From CATQHB01 sp965262595 (GTDB lineage Bacteria > Chloroflexota > Dehalococcoidia > Lucifugimonadales > UBA3495), in NCBI GenBank assembly GCA_965262595.1, contig OZ253548.1, positions 2,356,001-2,420,000 on the forward strand: DNA of 64,000 nt, in the 5' to 3' direction. A model generated the notes under the pieces. That model was not told the DNA's origin. It searched no databases and saw only the letters and a list, made by a program, of their open reading frames with translations. Of this stretch, positions 7,157 through 16,477 are shown piece after piece; position 1 is the first letter of the stretch; each line of letters begins with the position of its first letter. A program made the translations under genes and the position numbers.

Positions 7157-8909
7157 GCCGGTCCCGGATGCTTTGGATTACGTTGTCCAGCGGCTCCAGG
7201 GTGGCTTCCGTTTCGCTGCGACCCTTCACCTCCACCACATTGTTGCGCAGGTTGCGGGGGCTGACCACCAGCCGCAGCGGCATCCCCAGCAAATCGGCGT
7301 CGTTCAGCTTAACCCCGGCGGCCTGGTCGGGCCGGTCGTCGTAGAGGGTTTCAATTCCCTGGTCCCATAACTCCTGGTACAGTGCATCGGCGGCGGCGGC
7401 AACCGCTTCATCGGTCAGGTTCAATCCCACCAGATGAACCTGGTAAGGGGCGATGGCCGGCGGGAAGATGATACCCTTTTCGTCGTTGTTCTGCTCGATG
7501 GCGGCGGCCAACAGCCGGCCCACGCCGATGCCGTAGCAGCCCATCATAATAGGCTGCTGCTGGCCCTCCTGGTCCAGATACAACGCCCCCAGGGTCTCGC
7601 TGTAGAAAGTGCCCAGCTTGAAGATGTGACCAACCTCCACGCCCCGGGTGGATTCCAGCGTCTGATTGCATTGGGCGCACCGGTGGCCCGGCTGAGCCAG
7701 GACAATGTCGGTCAAAAGGTCAACCTGGAAATCCCGGGGATAGTTGGCGTTGCGGACGTGGGTGTCGGGCCGGTTGGCGCCCACTACAAAGTTGCAGCCC
7801 TGAGTAATCGAAGGGTCGGCCACCCGCTTGATGTTGGTGATGCCAATGGGCGACGCCGACCCGGCTACCAGTCCGGCGTCTCGCACCTCCACATCGGTGG
7901 CCAGGCGCAGGTCGTGGCAGCCCAGGCTGTTCTTCAGCTTTACCTCGTTGACTTCCAGATCGCCCCGCACCGTAACAAAAACCGGCTCTCCGTCGGCGGC
8001 ATAAAAGACGGCCTTCAGCGTTTTGGAACTGGGAATGTCCAGAAACTCGGCCAGTTCGGCAATGGTCTTGACGCCGGGGGTGCTAACCTCCTCCGGCTCC
8101 AGCGGCTGCTCTGTTTCCGACCCGGAACCCGACCCGGAACCCGACCCGGAACCCGACCCGGAACCCGACTCCGGCGACTCCGGTTCCGGATATGAGCCGA
8201 CGGCCTTTTCGGCGTTGGCGGTGTAGCCGCAGCCCGGACAGGTGATTACCGTGTCCTCGCCGGTGGGAGTAGCCAGGATAAACTCGTGGGAGTCCTTGCC
8301 GCCAATGGCGCCGCTGTCAGCCTCGGCCATCAGGACCGGCACGCCGCACCGGCGATAGATGTTCCGGTAGGCTTGGGCCATCGCCTGATAGCTGTCGTCC
8401 AGGCTGGCTTCGTCGGCGTTAAAGCTGTAGGCGTCCTTCATATCGAACTCGCGCACCCGCACCAACCCGGCCCGGGGACGCGGCTCGTCCCGGAACTTGG
8501 TCTGAATCTGGTAGAGAATCACCGGCAGGTCGCGGTAGCTCTGCACGTTGGCCCGGACGATGTTGGTGACGACCTCTTCGTGGGTGGGGGCCAGAACCAT
8601 CGGGCGGCCTCGCCGGTCTTCCAGGGAAAAGAGGACATCGCCCATAGCGGCGGCCCGGCCGGTCTGGTCCCACAGCTCTCGGGGCTGAAGGGCGGGCATC
8701 ATCAGCTCCTGACTGCCGGCGGCGTCCATCTCCTGGCGGATGATGTCCTCAACCTTGCGCAGGGAACGCCAGGCCAGGGGCAGGTAGGCGTAAACGCCGG
8801 AGGACACCTGGTAGATGAAGCCCGCCTTGAGCAGCAGGCGATGGCTGGCGGTTTCGGCTTCGGGCGGGTCGGTTCGCAGCGTTTTAGAAACCAGTTTGGT
8901 AAGTCGCAT
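7131..8909 (-). CDS. proS: Prolyl-tRNA synthetase (bacterial type, with editing domain)
   Basis: 592 residues. It charges tRNA-Pro and, through the inserted YbaK-like domain, hydrolyses mischarged alanyl-tRNA. The class II core is seen from the N-terminus (KAGFIYQVSSGVYAYLPL), through the motif-2 region (RDEPRPRAGLVRVREFDMKD), to GCYGIGVGRLLAAAIEQ in motif 3. The insertion domain spans roughly residues 225-385 and an anticodon-binding domain closes the protein. A Gly-Ser tract (about 242-262) at the entrance to the insertion comes from a 12-bp tandem repeat. The last four or five codons and stop lie in a duplicated sequence (7058-7156). Confidence 0.97.
   Translation of the reverse strand: MRLTKLVSKTLRTDPPEAETASHRLLLKAGFIYQVSSGVYAYLPLAWRSLRKVEDIIRQEMDAAGSQELMMPALQPRELWDQTGRAAAMGDVLFSLEDRRGRPMVLAPTHEEVVTNIVRANVQSYRDLPVILYQIQTKFRDEPRPRAGLVRVREFDMKDAYSFNADEASLDDSYQAMAQAYRNIYRRCGVPVLMAEADSGAIGGKDSHEFILATPTGEDTVITCPGCGYTANAEKAVGSYPEPESPESGSGSGSGSGSGSGSGSETEQPLEPEEVSTPGVKTIAELAEFLDIPSSKTLKAVFYAADGEPVFVTVRGDLEVNEVKLKNSLGCHDLRLATDVEVRDAGLVAGSASPIGITNIKRVADPSITQGCNFVVGANRPDTHVRNANYPRDFQVDLLTDIVLAQPGHRCAQCNQTLESTRGVEVGHIFKLGTFYSETLGALYLDQEGQQQPIMMGCYGIGVGRLLAAAIEQNNDEKGIIFPPAIAPYQVHLVGLNLTDEAVAAAADALYQELWDQGIETLYDDRPDQAAGVKLNDADLLGMPLRLVVSPRNLRNNVVEVKGRSETEATLEPLDNVIQSIRDRLTGAASHS
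8119..8166. repeat. 12-bp tandem repeat inside proS
   Basis: Four copies of GACCCGGAACCC, in frame, encode the (Gly-Ser)n linker at the start of the ProS editing domain. Confidence 0.9.
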
Positions 8910-8955
8910 GGTCAGGCAATGTCCTTCTATTCTGGTAGTCGGCTCCGGTGGTCGG

Positions 8956-9034
8956 CTCGGGTAGTGGAATCCGATATTCGGCTCGGGTAGTGGAATCCGG
9001 TATTCGGGTTCCGGTATTCGGGTTCCGGTATTCG
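8956..9034. repeat. Nested tandem repeats between proS and ispG
   Basis: Two copies of a unit of about 27 bp (GGCTCGGGTAGTGGAATCC plus ATATTC) run into about three copies of GGTTCCGGTATTCG (14 bp). They lie upstream of proS in the 220-bp gap to ispG. Confidence 0.8.
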
Positions 9035-9129
9035 GTGGGCAGCCGATAATTGGGGCGCCGGCTATTGCGGTGGATCTGGCAACGCGGGTATCTGTGGTAT
9101 TCGGAGCAGCCGGATTAAGCGGCGCTCGT

Positions 9130-10269
9130 TCAGTCCCCGGCCGGGGCCGGAGCGTTCTCCACCTCTTCCATCAGGGCGGTCAGCATATCCGCTTCCGGGA
9201 CTACCCGCACTTTTTGACCCTTGCGGAAGATGACGGCCCGGCCCGCTCCGGCGGCGATGCCCACGTCGGCGTCCTTGGCCTCGCCGGGGCCGTTAACCTC
9301 GCAGCCCATCACCGCAACCTTAATGTTCTTATTACTTTTCTTGAGCAGCGCGTCCACGTCGTTAGCCAGCTTTACCACGTCCACGTCGGCCCGTCCGCAG
9401 CTGGGGCAGGCGACCAGAGTGGCGCCCTTGTTGCGGAGATTCAGCGACTTGAGAATCTCATAGCCGGCGGTCACCTCGTCAACGGAGTCGCCGCTCAGGG
9501 ACACCCGAATGGTATCGCCGATGCCCTCATACAGCAGCAGTCCCAAGCCCACGGCGGTGCGGATGGAGCCGGATTGCACCGTACCGGCCTCGGTAATGCC
9601 CAGGTGCAGCGGATAGGGCACCATTTCGGCCAGGCGGCGGTAAGCCTCCACCGTAGTAGGCACGTCAAAAGCCTTCATCGAAATCTTGATTTGGTCGAAG
9701 TCCTGCTGCTCCAGCAGGCTGATCTCCCAGAGGGCGGTGGCGACCATGTGGTCAACGATGCTGTATTCGCCGGCCTGGACTTCGCCGGCTTTGGGCAGCC
9801 GGTTGACCAGGTCCATGTGGCGGGAGAAGCCCCGGGTACGGCCAATGCCGCCCACCGGGGGCAGGCTGCCGAAGTTTACGCCGATGCGGATGGGGATATG
9901 CCGCTCTTTGGCCGCTTGCACCACCTGCTTGACCTGGGCTTCATCGCGGAGGTTGCCGGGGTTGAGCCGCAGGCAGTCCACGCCGCCCTTGGCGCATTCC
10001 AGAGCCAACTGGTAGTGAAAGTGAATGTCGGCGATGAGGGGGATATTGATCCGTTTCTTGATTTCGGCCATCGCCTGGGCCGCTTGCATATCCGGCACGG
10101 CGGAGCGAATGATTTCGCAGCCGGCCTCTTCCAGTTCGTGAATCTGGCGTACCGTGGCGGCCACGTCTCTGGTATCGGTCTTGGTCATGGATTGGACGGT
10201 AATGTCGGCCCCGCCGCCGACCTTGACGCCGCCCACGTAAACCGGCTTGGTAACCCGACGCTTGTTCAT
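9130..10269 (-). CDS. ispG: 4-hydroxy-3-methylbut-2-enyl diphosphate synthase (flavodoxin/ferredoxin)
   Basis: 379 residues. This is the [4Fe-4S] enzyme that converts MEcPP to HMBPP, the penultimate MEP-pathway step. The N-terminal TIM-barrel starts with VYVGGVKVGGGADITVQSM; the C-terminal ferredoxin-like domain has the cluster cysteines in ACPSCGRADVD and VMGCEVNGPGEA. The start is ATG at 10269, with AGGGGGG eight bases upstream, not the in-frame codon at 10314. It lies with dxr (16.5 kb) in the same leftward block, but two nuclease-type genes and rseP now separate them. Confidence 0.97.
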   Translation of the reverse strand: MNKRRVTKPVYVGGVKVGGGADITVQSMTKTDTRDVAATVRQIHELEEAGCEIIRSAVPDMQAAQAMAEIKKRINIPLIADIHFHYQLALECAKGGVDCLRLNPGNLRDEAQVKQVVQAAKERHIPIRIGVNFGSLPPVGGIGRTRGFSRHMDLVNRLPKAGEVQAGEYSIVDHMVATALWEISLLEQQDFDQIKISMKAFDVPTTVEAYRRLAEMVPYPLHLGITEAGTVQSGSIRTAVGLGLLLYEGIGDTIRVSLSGDSVDEVTAGYEILKSLNLRNKGATLVACPSCGRADVDVVKLANDVDALLKKSNKNIKVAVMGCEVNGPGEAKDADVGIAAGAGRAVIFRKGQKVRVVPEADMLTALMEEVENAPAPAGD

Positions 10270-10414
10270 GGAATTAACCCCCCTTCTGTGGCTGTCTAAA
10301 GGCCGCTTAAACAACAGGGAAACTTGGGAACAATGTTACACGAAACCGGGGATGGGCGCTATAACGGGGGAGTGATGGCCAATCGCGATTTAAGCACCAG
10401 CACCCCCGCTAATT

Positions 10415-10533
10415 TTCATTCCGAGCGGAGCGAGGAATCCAGAATCCTTTGGAGCAAAGATTGTCCGGTAGTTGTAAAGGGTCTGACCTGAAGGATTTTG
10501 GATTTTCCCTCCGCTCCGTCAGAATGACATTGT
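10415..10533. repeat. Inverted-repeat element ending in TCATTC / GAATGA
   Basis: The left end is TCATTCCGAGCGGAGCGAGG with GAATCC; the right end is the inverted version (GGATTTTGG... CTCCGCTCCGTCAGAATGA). It is about 119 bp and non-coding. It occupies the centre of the 467-bp gap between ispG and the PLD-fold gene; the rest of that gap is AT-rich with no clear feature. Confidence 0.65.
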
Positions 10534-10736
10534 AGGAAATTAAAGTGCGATTGCCCTATGAAACAGAGTTGGCACAACTATAAAGAGATTAGAGACACTT
10601 GGTAATTGAATAACTGCTAGAATGGGATCAGGCTGGCAAAGTATGAGAGCATCCAGAAATCGGTGGGAGAAGGAATAGTCGGCCTGTTGGAGAAAAGGGC
10701 ACATCGCCCTTTGTCCCCTGACATGAGGCGTTTCTT

Positions 10737-11579
10737 ATGCAATTGATACGTTCACCATGGGCAGAGGCGTTTTCAGATTTCGGGCGCTCGATTCGCTCGG
10801 AGGCTATCGTAGCTGCACCTTTCATTGGCGCCGGGACGCTTGAGTACTTATCCTCAATGCTTAATCCTGAACAGCCGCCCAAGATTGACTTGATTACGAA
10901 CTTGGCCGTAAACAGCCTTTTGCACGGTACGGTGGATACAGAAGCTATAGCCTTATTCAGCAGAAAGTTGTCCTCGGTAACAGTTCGGAACCTGACCGGC
11001 CTTCATGCCAAAGTCTATATTGCTGATGAAAATATGGCTATCATTACCTCCGGCAACATGACCCAGGCTTCGCTATATCGCAACTACGAATACGGGGTGC
11101 GAATCACAGATCCAGTGTCAGTACGTCATATTGCTGCTGATATTCGAGAATATAGTTCTCTGGGTACACAAGTATCGCTTTCTGAATTGGACAAGCTCAC
11201 AGAAATTGCCCGAACCCTCCAGCAAAAATATGCAGCTGCTCTGAATACGGCTGGGCATCAGGCGAATCGAGAATTTCGGGATGAGATAGAGACAGCCCGA
11301 GAAGACCTGCTCAACCTGCGAGCAAATTCTGGAGAATCAGAAAACGTCATCTTTGCCCGTACAATCTTGTATGTTCTCAAGCAAGGCTCTTTGTCGACGG
11401 CGGAGATGCACCCAATCATTGAAAGCCTGCAACCCGACCTCTGCGATGATTCTATTTACCGAGTAATCAACGGAGTCCGGCACGGCAGACGTTGGAAGCA
11501 TATGGTCAGGAGGGCCCAGCAGCACCTCAGGGACCGGGGTATGATAGTGTACGTCAATAGGAAGTGGCAAAAGGTTTAA
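10737..11579 (+). CDS. PLD-fold nuclease-like protein with C-terminal winged-helix region
   Basis: 280 residues. LHAKVYIADENMAIITSGNM fits the HxK...S/TGN signature of phospholipase D-fold phosphodiesterases, including BfiI/NgoFVII-type restriction enzymes. Only one such motif is present, so a dimer would form the active site. Residues 150-215 are a long charged helix; the last 75 residues look like a winged helix. The DNA is visibly AT-richer than the housekeeping genes around it and the strand is opposite, which suggests acquisition. A SacI-like endonuclease gene follows after 60 bp. A restriction or defence role is inferred. Confidence 0.6.
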   Translation: MQLIRSPWAEAFSDFGRSIRSEAIVAAPFIGAGTLEYLSSMLNPEQPPKIDLITNLAVNSLLHGTVDTEAIALFSRKLSSVTVRNLTGLHAKVYIADENMAIITSGNMTQASLYRNYEYGVRITDPVSVRHIAADIREYSSLGTQVSLSELDKLTEIARTLQQKYAAALNTAGHQANREFRDEIETAREDLLNLRANSGESENVIFARTILYVLKQGSLSTAEMHPIIESLQPDLCDDSIYRVINGVRHGRRWKHMVRRAQQHLRDRGMIVYVNRKWQKV

Positions 11580-11639
11580 CAGTATTGCCAAGTTGCAGAA
11601 TTACTTGGTTGCGCAGGATTCGGCCTTGTGGAGGGAATT

Positions 11640-12260
11640 ATGCAAGAAATTATCGTTCAGAGCGAGCGCGTGAAATTAAACCGGCCAATCAACCTGTCTG
11701 TATCTCAAACGGTGGACAGGGTAAGCAGGCACTACAACTCCCAGCACCCAGGTGCGGAGCGTTTGCCGGTGCTGGCGATACACGCCGTCTTGACCTTGTT
11801 GGTACGAGAAGCGGCACGTTACAAGGAATGCACCCTATTGTCCCTCACACAGCAATATACTGACGCAGACCGCCGGAAAGCCTTGGTGGGCGATGTGCAT
11901 ATCAGGTCTTCCAACGGTCTGATATTCGAAGGATATGAAATAAAGCACAACATCCCGATTACTTCTGGGCTGATTCAAACCTCGTTTGAGAAATTGAAAG
12001 CCACGCCCGTCAGAAGGTTTTACCTCCTGACCACCTACCACCACGAGGATTATTCAGAATTCGAGCCGGACATCCAGCACGTATCACAGGCTCACGGGTG
12101 CCAGCTAATAGTGAACGGCGTTGACCGAACTCTGATGTATTATTTGCGTTTGATAAGGGATACCCGAGAATTTGTGAATGAGTATGTAACCAATTTAGAA
12201 GCTGATCAGTCCGTATCCTTTCAACTAAAGCAGGCTTGGAACGAAATCGTGCAGGGTTAG
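11640..12260 (+). CDS. SacI-like type II restriction endonuclease
   Basis: 206 residues from ATG at 11640 (GGAGGG four bases upstream). GDVHIRSSNG followed by FEGYEIKHNIPITSG gives the D...ExK catalytic pattern of PD-(D/E)xK nucleases, and the following FYLLTTY and HGCQLIVNGV blocks resemble the SacI endonuclease family as I remember it. That family is typically longer, so this may be a short form or lack an N-terminal part. It converges on rseP with a gap of 13 bp. No methylase is adjacent; the nearest is the large one beyond rseP at 13.7-16.4 kb. Confidence 0.6.
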   Translation: MQEIIVQSERVKLNRPINLSVSQTVDRVSRHYNSQHPGAERLPVLAIHAVLTLLVREAARYKECTLLSLTQQYTDADRRKALVGDVHIRSSNGLIFEGYEIKHNIPITSGLIQTSFEKLKATPVRRFYLLTTYHHEDYSEFEPDIQHVSQAHGCQLIVNGVDRTLMYYLRLIRDTREFVNEYVTNLEADQSVSFQLKQAWNEIVQG

Positions 12261-12273
12261 CCCTGCTTTCCCC

Positions 12274-13596
12274 CTACCCCCCCAGGGGGCCGCCGCCCTG
12301 GATCAGGCGGATTATGTCGTTGTAGGTTATGAACAGGATTAAGCCGATTAGTACTACAAAGCCGATCAGGTGTACCATTCCTTCCCGTTCCGGGGGCACC
12401 CGTTTGCCGCGCCGAACCCACTCCAGCCCCACAAATACCAGCCGTCCGCCGTCCAGCATCGGTATGGGCAGCAGGTTCAGGATGGCCAGGTTGATGCTGA
12501 ACAAGATGGAGAGTACCAGCCAGCCTCTCAGCCCGCCCTGTTGGGTTACCTCGCCGGTTACCTGGGCAATGCCTACCGGGCCGGACAGTTGGGGGGTGCG
12601 GGCGCCGCTAATCCAGGAGGATATTTCCTGCTTCAGCAGCGTTAACATTTCCCAGGTGTTGGTGAAGCCGTACCAGACGGCAGTCCAGGGCGGCTCGTAG
12701 CGGGTCTCGGTGCGCTGATTTACCAGCTCGATACGGATGCCGGTGGCCCCCTGTCCCTCCGGCGGATTAGCCCGGGGCGTCAGCCGGACAATTTCTCTTT
12801 GACCGCCTCGGTCAATCAACCATTCCATCTCGGCGCCGGCTTCGAGAGTGATGGCCCGGATCAAGTCCGAGCCGTGTTCAATCTCCCGTCCTCCGGCCTG
12901 GACGATGATGTCGCCGGGTTGGATACCGGCGGCTTGGGCCGGTGCATTGTCGGCCACTTCCGTCACCGCCACGTTGCCCACCGTCAGGCTATGGGGAATC
13001 ATAAACAGCAGGGTAAAGACGACGATGGGGAAGATGGCGTTCATAAAGGCGCCGGCGGCCAGCACGATGGCCCGGGGTCCGACGCCCTTGCTGGCCAGGC
13101 TGCGCGGCGCCGCCGGATTGTTCTCGCCGGCCAGCCTCACGAACCCGCCCAGCGGAGTCCAGTTCATTGAATAGAGCATATCGGCTACCACCAGGGAGTC
13201 GCCGTTGACCTGGCGTACCTTGCCCTCGTGATGCAGAAATTCGTCGCCGGAGATTTCCTGCAACGATGATTGACGGCGCCCGGCGCCGGGCCGGGGGGCT
13301 TCAATACTTCGGGCTACCAGGTTGCCGCCGCTATCCTCGGTGGAGCTTAAGCGGACGAATTGGCCGGGTTGCAAAGCGCCGGCGTCTTCCAGATTGATGA
13401 AGCGGGTTTCCCGGTCCAGCAGCACCGGAGTTTTGCCGGTGTAGAACCCGAAGGCGCGAGGCGGATAGCCAATGCCGAACTCCAGGACTTTTACCCCGAA
13501 GGCTTTGGCGGTGGCAAAGTGGCCCCATTCGTGGATAACCACCAGCATCACCAACATGGGTACAAAGGCGCCTATAGCGATGAGAGCCGTTTCCAT
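12274..13596 (-). CDS. rseP: M50-family site-2 membrane metalloprotease
   Basis: 440 residues. The zinc-binding HEWGH motif lies in the first membrane helix (VVIHEWGHFATAKAFGVKV), and the second conserved site NLLPIPMLDGGRL near the C-terminus supplies the third ligand. One PDZ domain (about residues 215-300) contains GIQPGDIIVQAGG. A charged insert of about 90 residues separates HEWGH from the next helix. The family cleaves membrane-embedded anti-sigma factors or remnant signal peptides. In related genomes it sits between dxr and ispG, as here, though extra genes are inserted on both sides. Confidence 0.93.
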   Translation of the reverse strand: METALIAIGAFVPMLVMLVVIHEWGHFATAKAFGVKVLEFGIGYPPRAFGFYTGKTPVLLDRETRFINLEDAGALQPGQFVRLSSTEDSGGNLVARSIEAPRPGAGRRQSSLQEISGDEFLHHEGKVRQVNGDSLVVADMLYSMNWTPLGGFVRLAGENNPAAPRSLASKGVGPRAIVLAAGAFMNAIFPIVVFTLLFMIPHSLTVGNVAVTEVADNAPAQAAGIQPGDIIVQAGGREIEHGSDLIRAITLEAGAEMEWLIDRGGQREIVRLTPRANPPEGQGATGIRIELVNQRTETRYEPPWTAVWYGFTNTWEMLTLLKQEISSWISGARTPQLSGPVGIAQVTGEVTQQGGLRGWLVLSILFSINLAILNLLPIPMLDGGRLVFVGLEWVRRGKRVPPEREGMVHLIGFVVLIGLILFITYNDIIRLIQGGGPLGG

Positions 13597-13652
13597 TTAA
13601 CCGTTCCTTATTAAGACTAGGTTCATCTTGGGCCGGTTGGAGGGTGCCCGGC

Positions 13653-16394
13653 CTATGTTGATGGCCCCGCGTACCGCTTCCCGGTAACCGACGGCTCCAT
13701 TGCCAACTGGCGGCGGATGGTAGCTACCGTCTCCTCGCCTATCCCCAGGGCGGCGCATACTGCATTATCCAAAGCCCGCCGCACCGGGCAGTTGTTCATC
13801 TGCGGTAAGGGCAGCATAACCGACTCGGCGTGTTGGTCATAGGCCGCCGCCAACGATGTTACTGCGTCCTCGCCTATGTCGGCAAAGTCCGGCACTACCA
13901 GCTTGTGCATATCGTTAATAGATATGTTTGGGTAGGTTGGCTTCCTGTTTGAGCGGTCGCCCAGCACAGACAATATGCCCATTGAGGAATTGAGATATAC
14001 GCACATCGCTTTCTCCCAATCGGGCGATTGTTCTCTTAGCTTACAGGGAACCCATGCTGAGCCGAGGCCAGGATCATTTAATCGGGCCGATATTACTCTG
14101 GTTGTCATCAAGAACAGTCTTGTCGGCAACAGCAATCGACCCCGTTTACTCCACAGGTTATTGGCCTGTCGCTCTTTTCCATTCTTGGCAGTTATATTAG
14201 TGTCGGGAAGTGCTTGCATAGCTTGAGTGACGTCGGTTTTATGGTCCCACAAGGCGAACATTCCACCGGGGCCGGGCATTGCTGAACTATCAAATGTACC
14301 CCTGACACCTTGGCCGGCTGGGCCGATGTCAGCAATCTCCCCCAAGGCCACGGAATTGAAAAACCTGCCATTCGCCAAATCAACGAATTTTCCGCACAAA
14401 TCCGGTGAAAGAAACTGCACCGCACCCCAATTCCCGGCTGTTATTCGCTGCTCTGGCCATTCCTGAACTGTACCATAGCCTTGAGAAGCGATGCGGCCAT
14501 CAGCAATAACGGCGGCTACGTTAAAGGCAGCAGCCGGTGTAGCCGGGTTTCTCGCCAGATTGACCACCCGGGTCGGCGGCTTTTGCCCTTTGGCGGCTGC
14601 CCAACGCCGACAAACCAACAACATTTCCCCGATGTTGGTATTCTCAGAGAAATAGATACGCTTCGGGTCGTGGGAGGTTACGATGGTTTCAATGTGATAG
14701 TGACTTGCCAGGTGTTTGCGAATTTCCAGCGCGGATGCGTTGGTTGCGGTAACCAAGGGCAGTACCGAAGCTATAGTGCTGGAATCGGATTTGTTGATAA
14801 AGTCTGCCAGTATCAGAAAAGCGTTTCCGTTGCTGGACAAATGCACTGGCTTGTTAGAAAACAGCCATTTCTCCCGGTCTTTGATTTTCACTTCGTGTTC
14901 TATGCTGAACTGGTCATGGCGCAAGCTGTCCCGGGTAAAGGGCGGGTTCATAATTACCAAGTCGGCCGGCTCTGCTACCGCCATTTCCTCCTCGCTGTCC
15001 ACCTGGGTTACTGCTTGGGCGGCGTTGGGCCAGGGCATTAGCTTGGGTTGCTGGTCAAGGAACTCCAGGGAGCCGAGAAATGCTTTGCCGGTGGCGTCCA
15101 CGCCGAGAAAGGCCCGGCCGATTTTCATTTTCTGGAAGCGGGTAGTGGGGGAGAGGAGTCCCAGAGTAGTAGCGGCCATGTGGGTAGCGGTCAGGTTAAC
15201 GTCATAGCCGGTCAAGACCTGCTCGATCAATGCGGCGGCCAGGGTTTCATCGTCCCGCGACCGGGGCGCCAACTCTCGGATGCGTTCGGCGGCGGCCATC
15301 AACAGGGTGCCGGTGCCGCAAGCCGGGTCGGTAATTCTCAGCTTGGCGATGGCCTCCGGGTCCTCCCAATCACACATATCCTCGGTGATGGCCAGGGCCG
15401 CCAGCAGGGTAGCGGCCGGGGTGGTGGTATAAAAGGAGCCGTCGTAGCGGGCAGTGTCCAGCACGGTATGAAAGATGCGGCCCAGCAGGTCGTGGCGCAG
15501 GCTGGCGATGTTCTCCGATACGGACAGCGCGGCCTGGGCCGTGTCCCGAATAGCGTTGGCGAAGGATGGGTCCGGCGGACAGGCATTAAGGGCGGCCCGG
15601 CCTGTTTCAAAGATGGGTTTGTAATCCAGGGCCAGAATCAGGTTCCAGGACTCCCGAAAAGCTTGTACCGGGGCGGCCGATTCGGCGCACTGCTGGGCCA
15701 TAGCTGGCGGCCAAGCGTCGTTAAAGGGTTGGAGCGGGTTAGTCCGGTTATCATACTCCGGGCGCAGCTCCCTCAGGTGAACGTCCAGACGGGAATGGAA
15801 CATAACGGCGGTAGCAACCACCAGCAAGGCGCGCTTGGCCGGCGCATCCCACGGATTCCCCACTGGCTTGCCGTCTTTGGTCTTCCGGGGCAAATCCAGG
15901 GCGCGGGCCAGGTCCTGTTTCTGGCTTTCGCTGAGCCGGCGTACCGCCCCGTCCAGGCTGCCGGACAAAACGGCTGCGGTAGTGTCCGGGTCGCCCAATT
16001 GGGCCGGGGCTAGTCGAATAACCGAGACCAGCCGTTCAATATCGCCCACCGTCCAATCGGGGTCAGATCTGCTGCCGTCCCGCACGGTCCACATCAATCG
16101 CGCCGAGGGCAAGGATTCTTCAGTGGTGTCATCGGGGTAGCAGACGGCGACGGCGCATTGGACCAGTCCCTGCTCCAACCGGGCGTCAGCATCACCGATA
16201 GCCTCGACCTGCTTGGCCCGGCTCTGTCCATGTTCCGCTTCTACGGCAATAACCGCCGGGCCGATACGTACTTCGATGTCAATGCGCCGGTTGCCGGGGT
16301 GAATAACCTCGGGCTTGGCGGCCAGACCATAGCGGCGCAACTGGTCAGAAAGCCGAATATTCAGCGTACTTTCCCATTCTCTGGTAGTTGCCAA
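13653..16394 (-). CDS. Large N6-adenine DNA methylase, type IIG-like, with N-terminal nuclease-like domain
   Basis: 913 residues. SAM-binding motif I is DPACGTGTLLMAAAERI (about residue 350) after FYTTTPAATLLA; catalytic motif IV is VIMNPPFTRDS (about 480). The C-terminal third looks like a target-recognition region. The first 75 residues include RRIDIEVRIGPAVIAVEAEHG, which could be a PD-(D/E)xK remnant (D...ExE rather than ExK). The start is TTG with GAGG just upstream. It lies between dxr (84 bp away) and rseP (56 bp away) on the same strand. It may modify DNA for the SacI-like enzyme or be a self-contained restriction-modification protein. Confidence 0.75.
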   Translation of the reverse strand: MATTREWESTLNIRLSDQLRRYGLAAKPEVIHPGNRRIDIEVRIGPAVIAVEAEHGQSRAKQVEAIGDADARLEQGLVQCAVAVCYPDDTTEESLPSARLMWTVRDGSRSDPDWTVGDIERLVSVIRLAPAQLGDPDTTAAVLSGSLDGAVRRLSESQKQDLARALDLPRKTKDGKPVGNPWDAPAKRALLVVATAVMFHSRLDVHLRELRPEYDNRTNPLQPFNDAWPPAMAQQCAESAAPVQAFRESWNLILALDYKPIFETGRAALNACPPDPSFANAIRDTAQAALSVSENIASLRHDLLGRIFHTVLDTARYDGSFYTTTPAATLLAALAITEDMCDWEDPEAIAKLRITDPACGTGTLLMAAAERIRELAPRSRDDETLAAALIEQVLTGYDVNLTATHMAATTLGLLSPTTRFQKMKIGRAFLGVDATGKAFLGSLEFLDQQPKLMPWPNAAQAVTQVDSEEEMAVAEPADLVIMNPPFTRDSLRHDQFSIEHEVKIKDREKWLFSNKPVHLSSNGNAFLILADFINKSDSSTIASVLPLVTATNASALEIRKHLASHYHIETIVTSHDPKRIYFSENTNIGEMLLVCRRWAAAKGQKPPTRVVNLARNPATPAAAFNVAAVIADGRIASQGYGTVQEWPEQRITAGNWGAVQFLSPDLCGKFVDLANGRFFNSVALGEIADIGPAGQGVRGTFDSSAMPGPGGMFALWDHKTDVTQAMQALPDTNITAKNGKERQANNLWSKRGRLLLPTRLFLMTTRVISARLNDPGLGSAWVPCKLREQSPDWEKAMCVYLNSSMGILSVLGDRSNRKPTYPNISINDMHKLVVPDFADIGEDAVTSLAAAYDQHAESVMLPLPQMNNCPVRRALDNAVCAALGIGEETVATIRRQLAMEPSVTGKRYAGPST

Positions 16395-16477
16395 GAAACC
16401 TCAGTTGACCCGGTGGATTCCGGTCTGCGTCGGGATGACGGGGTAAATCCTTGAGTTTCCGGGAACTTTCGCCCTGC

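Noticed and set aside
9070..10299. 409-codon open frame antisense to ispG
   Set aside because: ispG on the other strand has full catalytic motifs; the antisense frame is a product of high GC content.
15048..16013. 321-codon open frame antisense to the adenine methylase
   Set aside because: Low-complexity Gly/Gln/Arg composition and no motif; the sense strand encodes an intact methylase.
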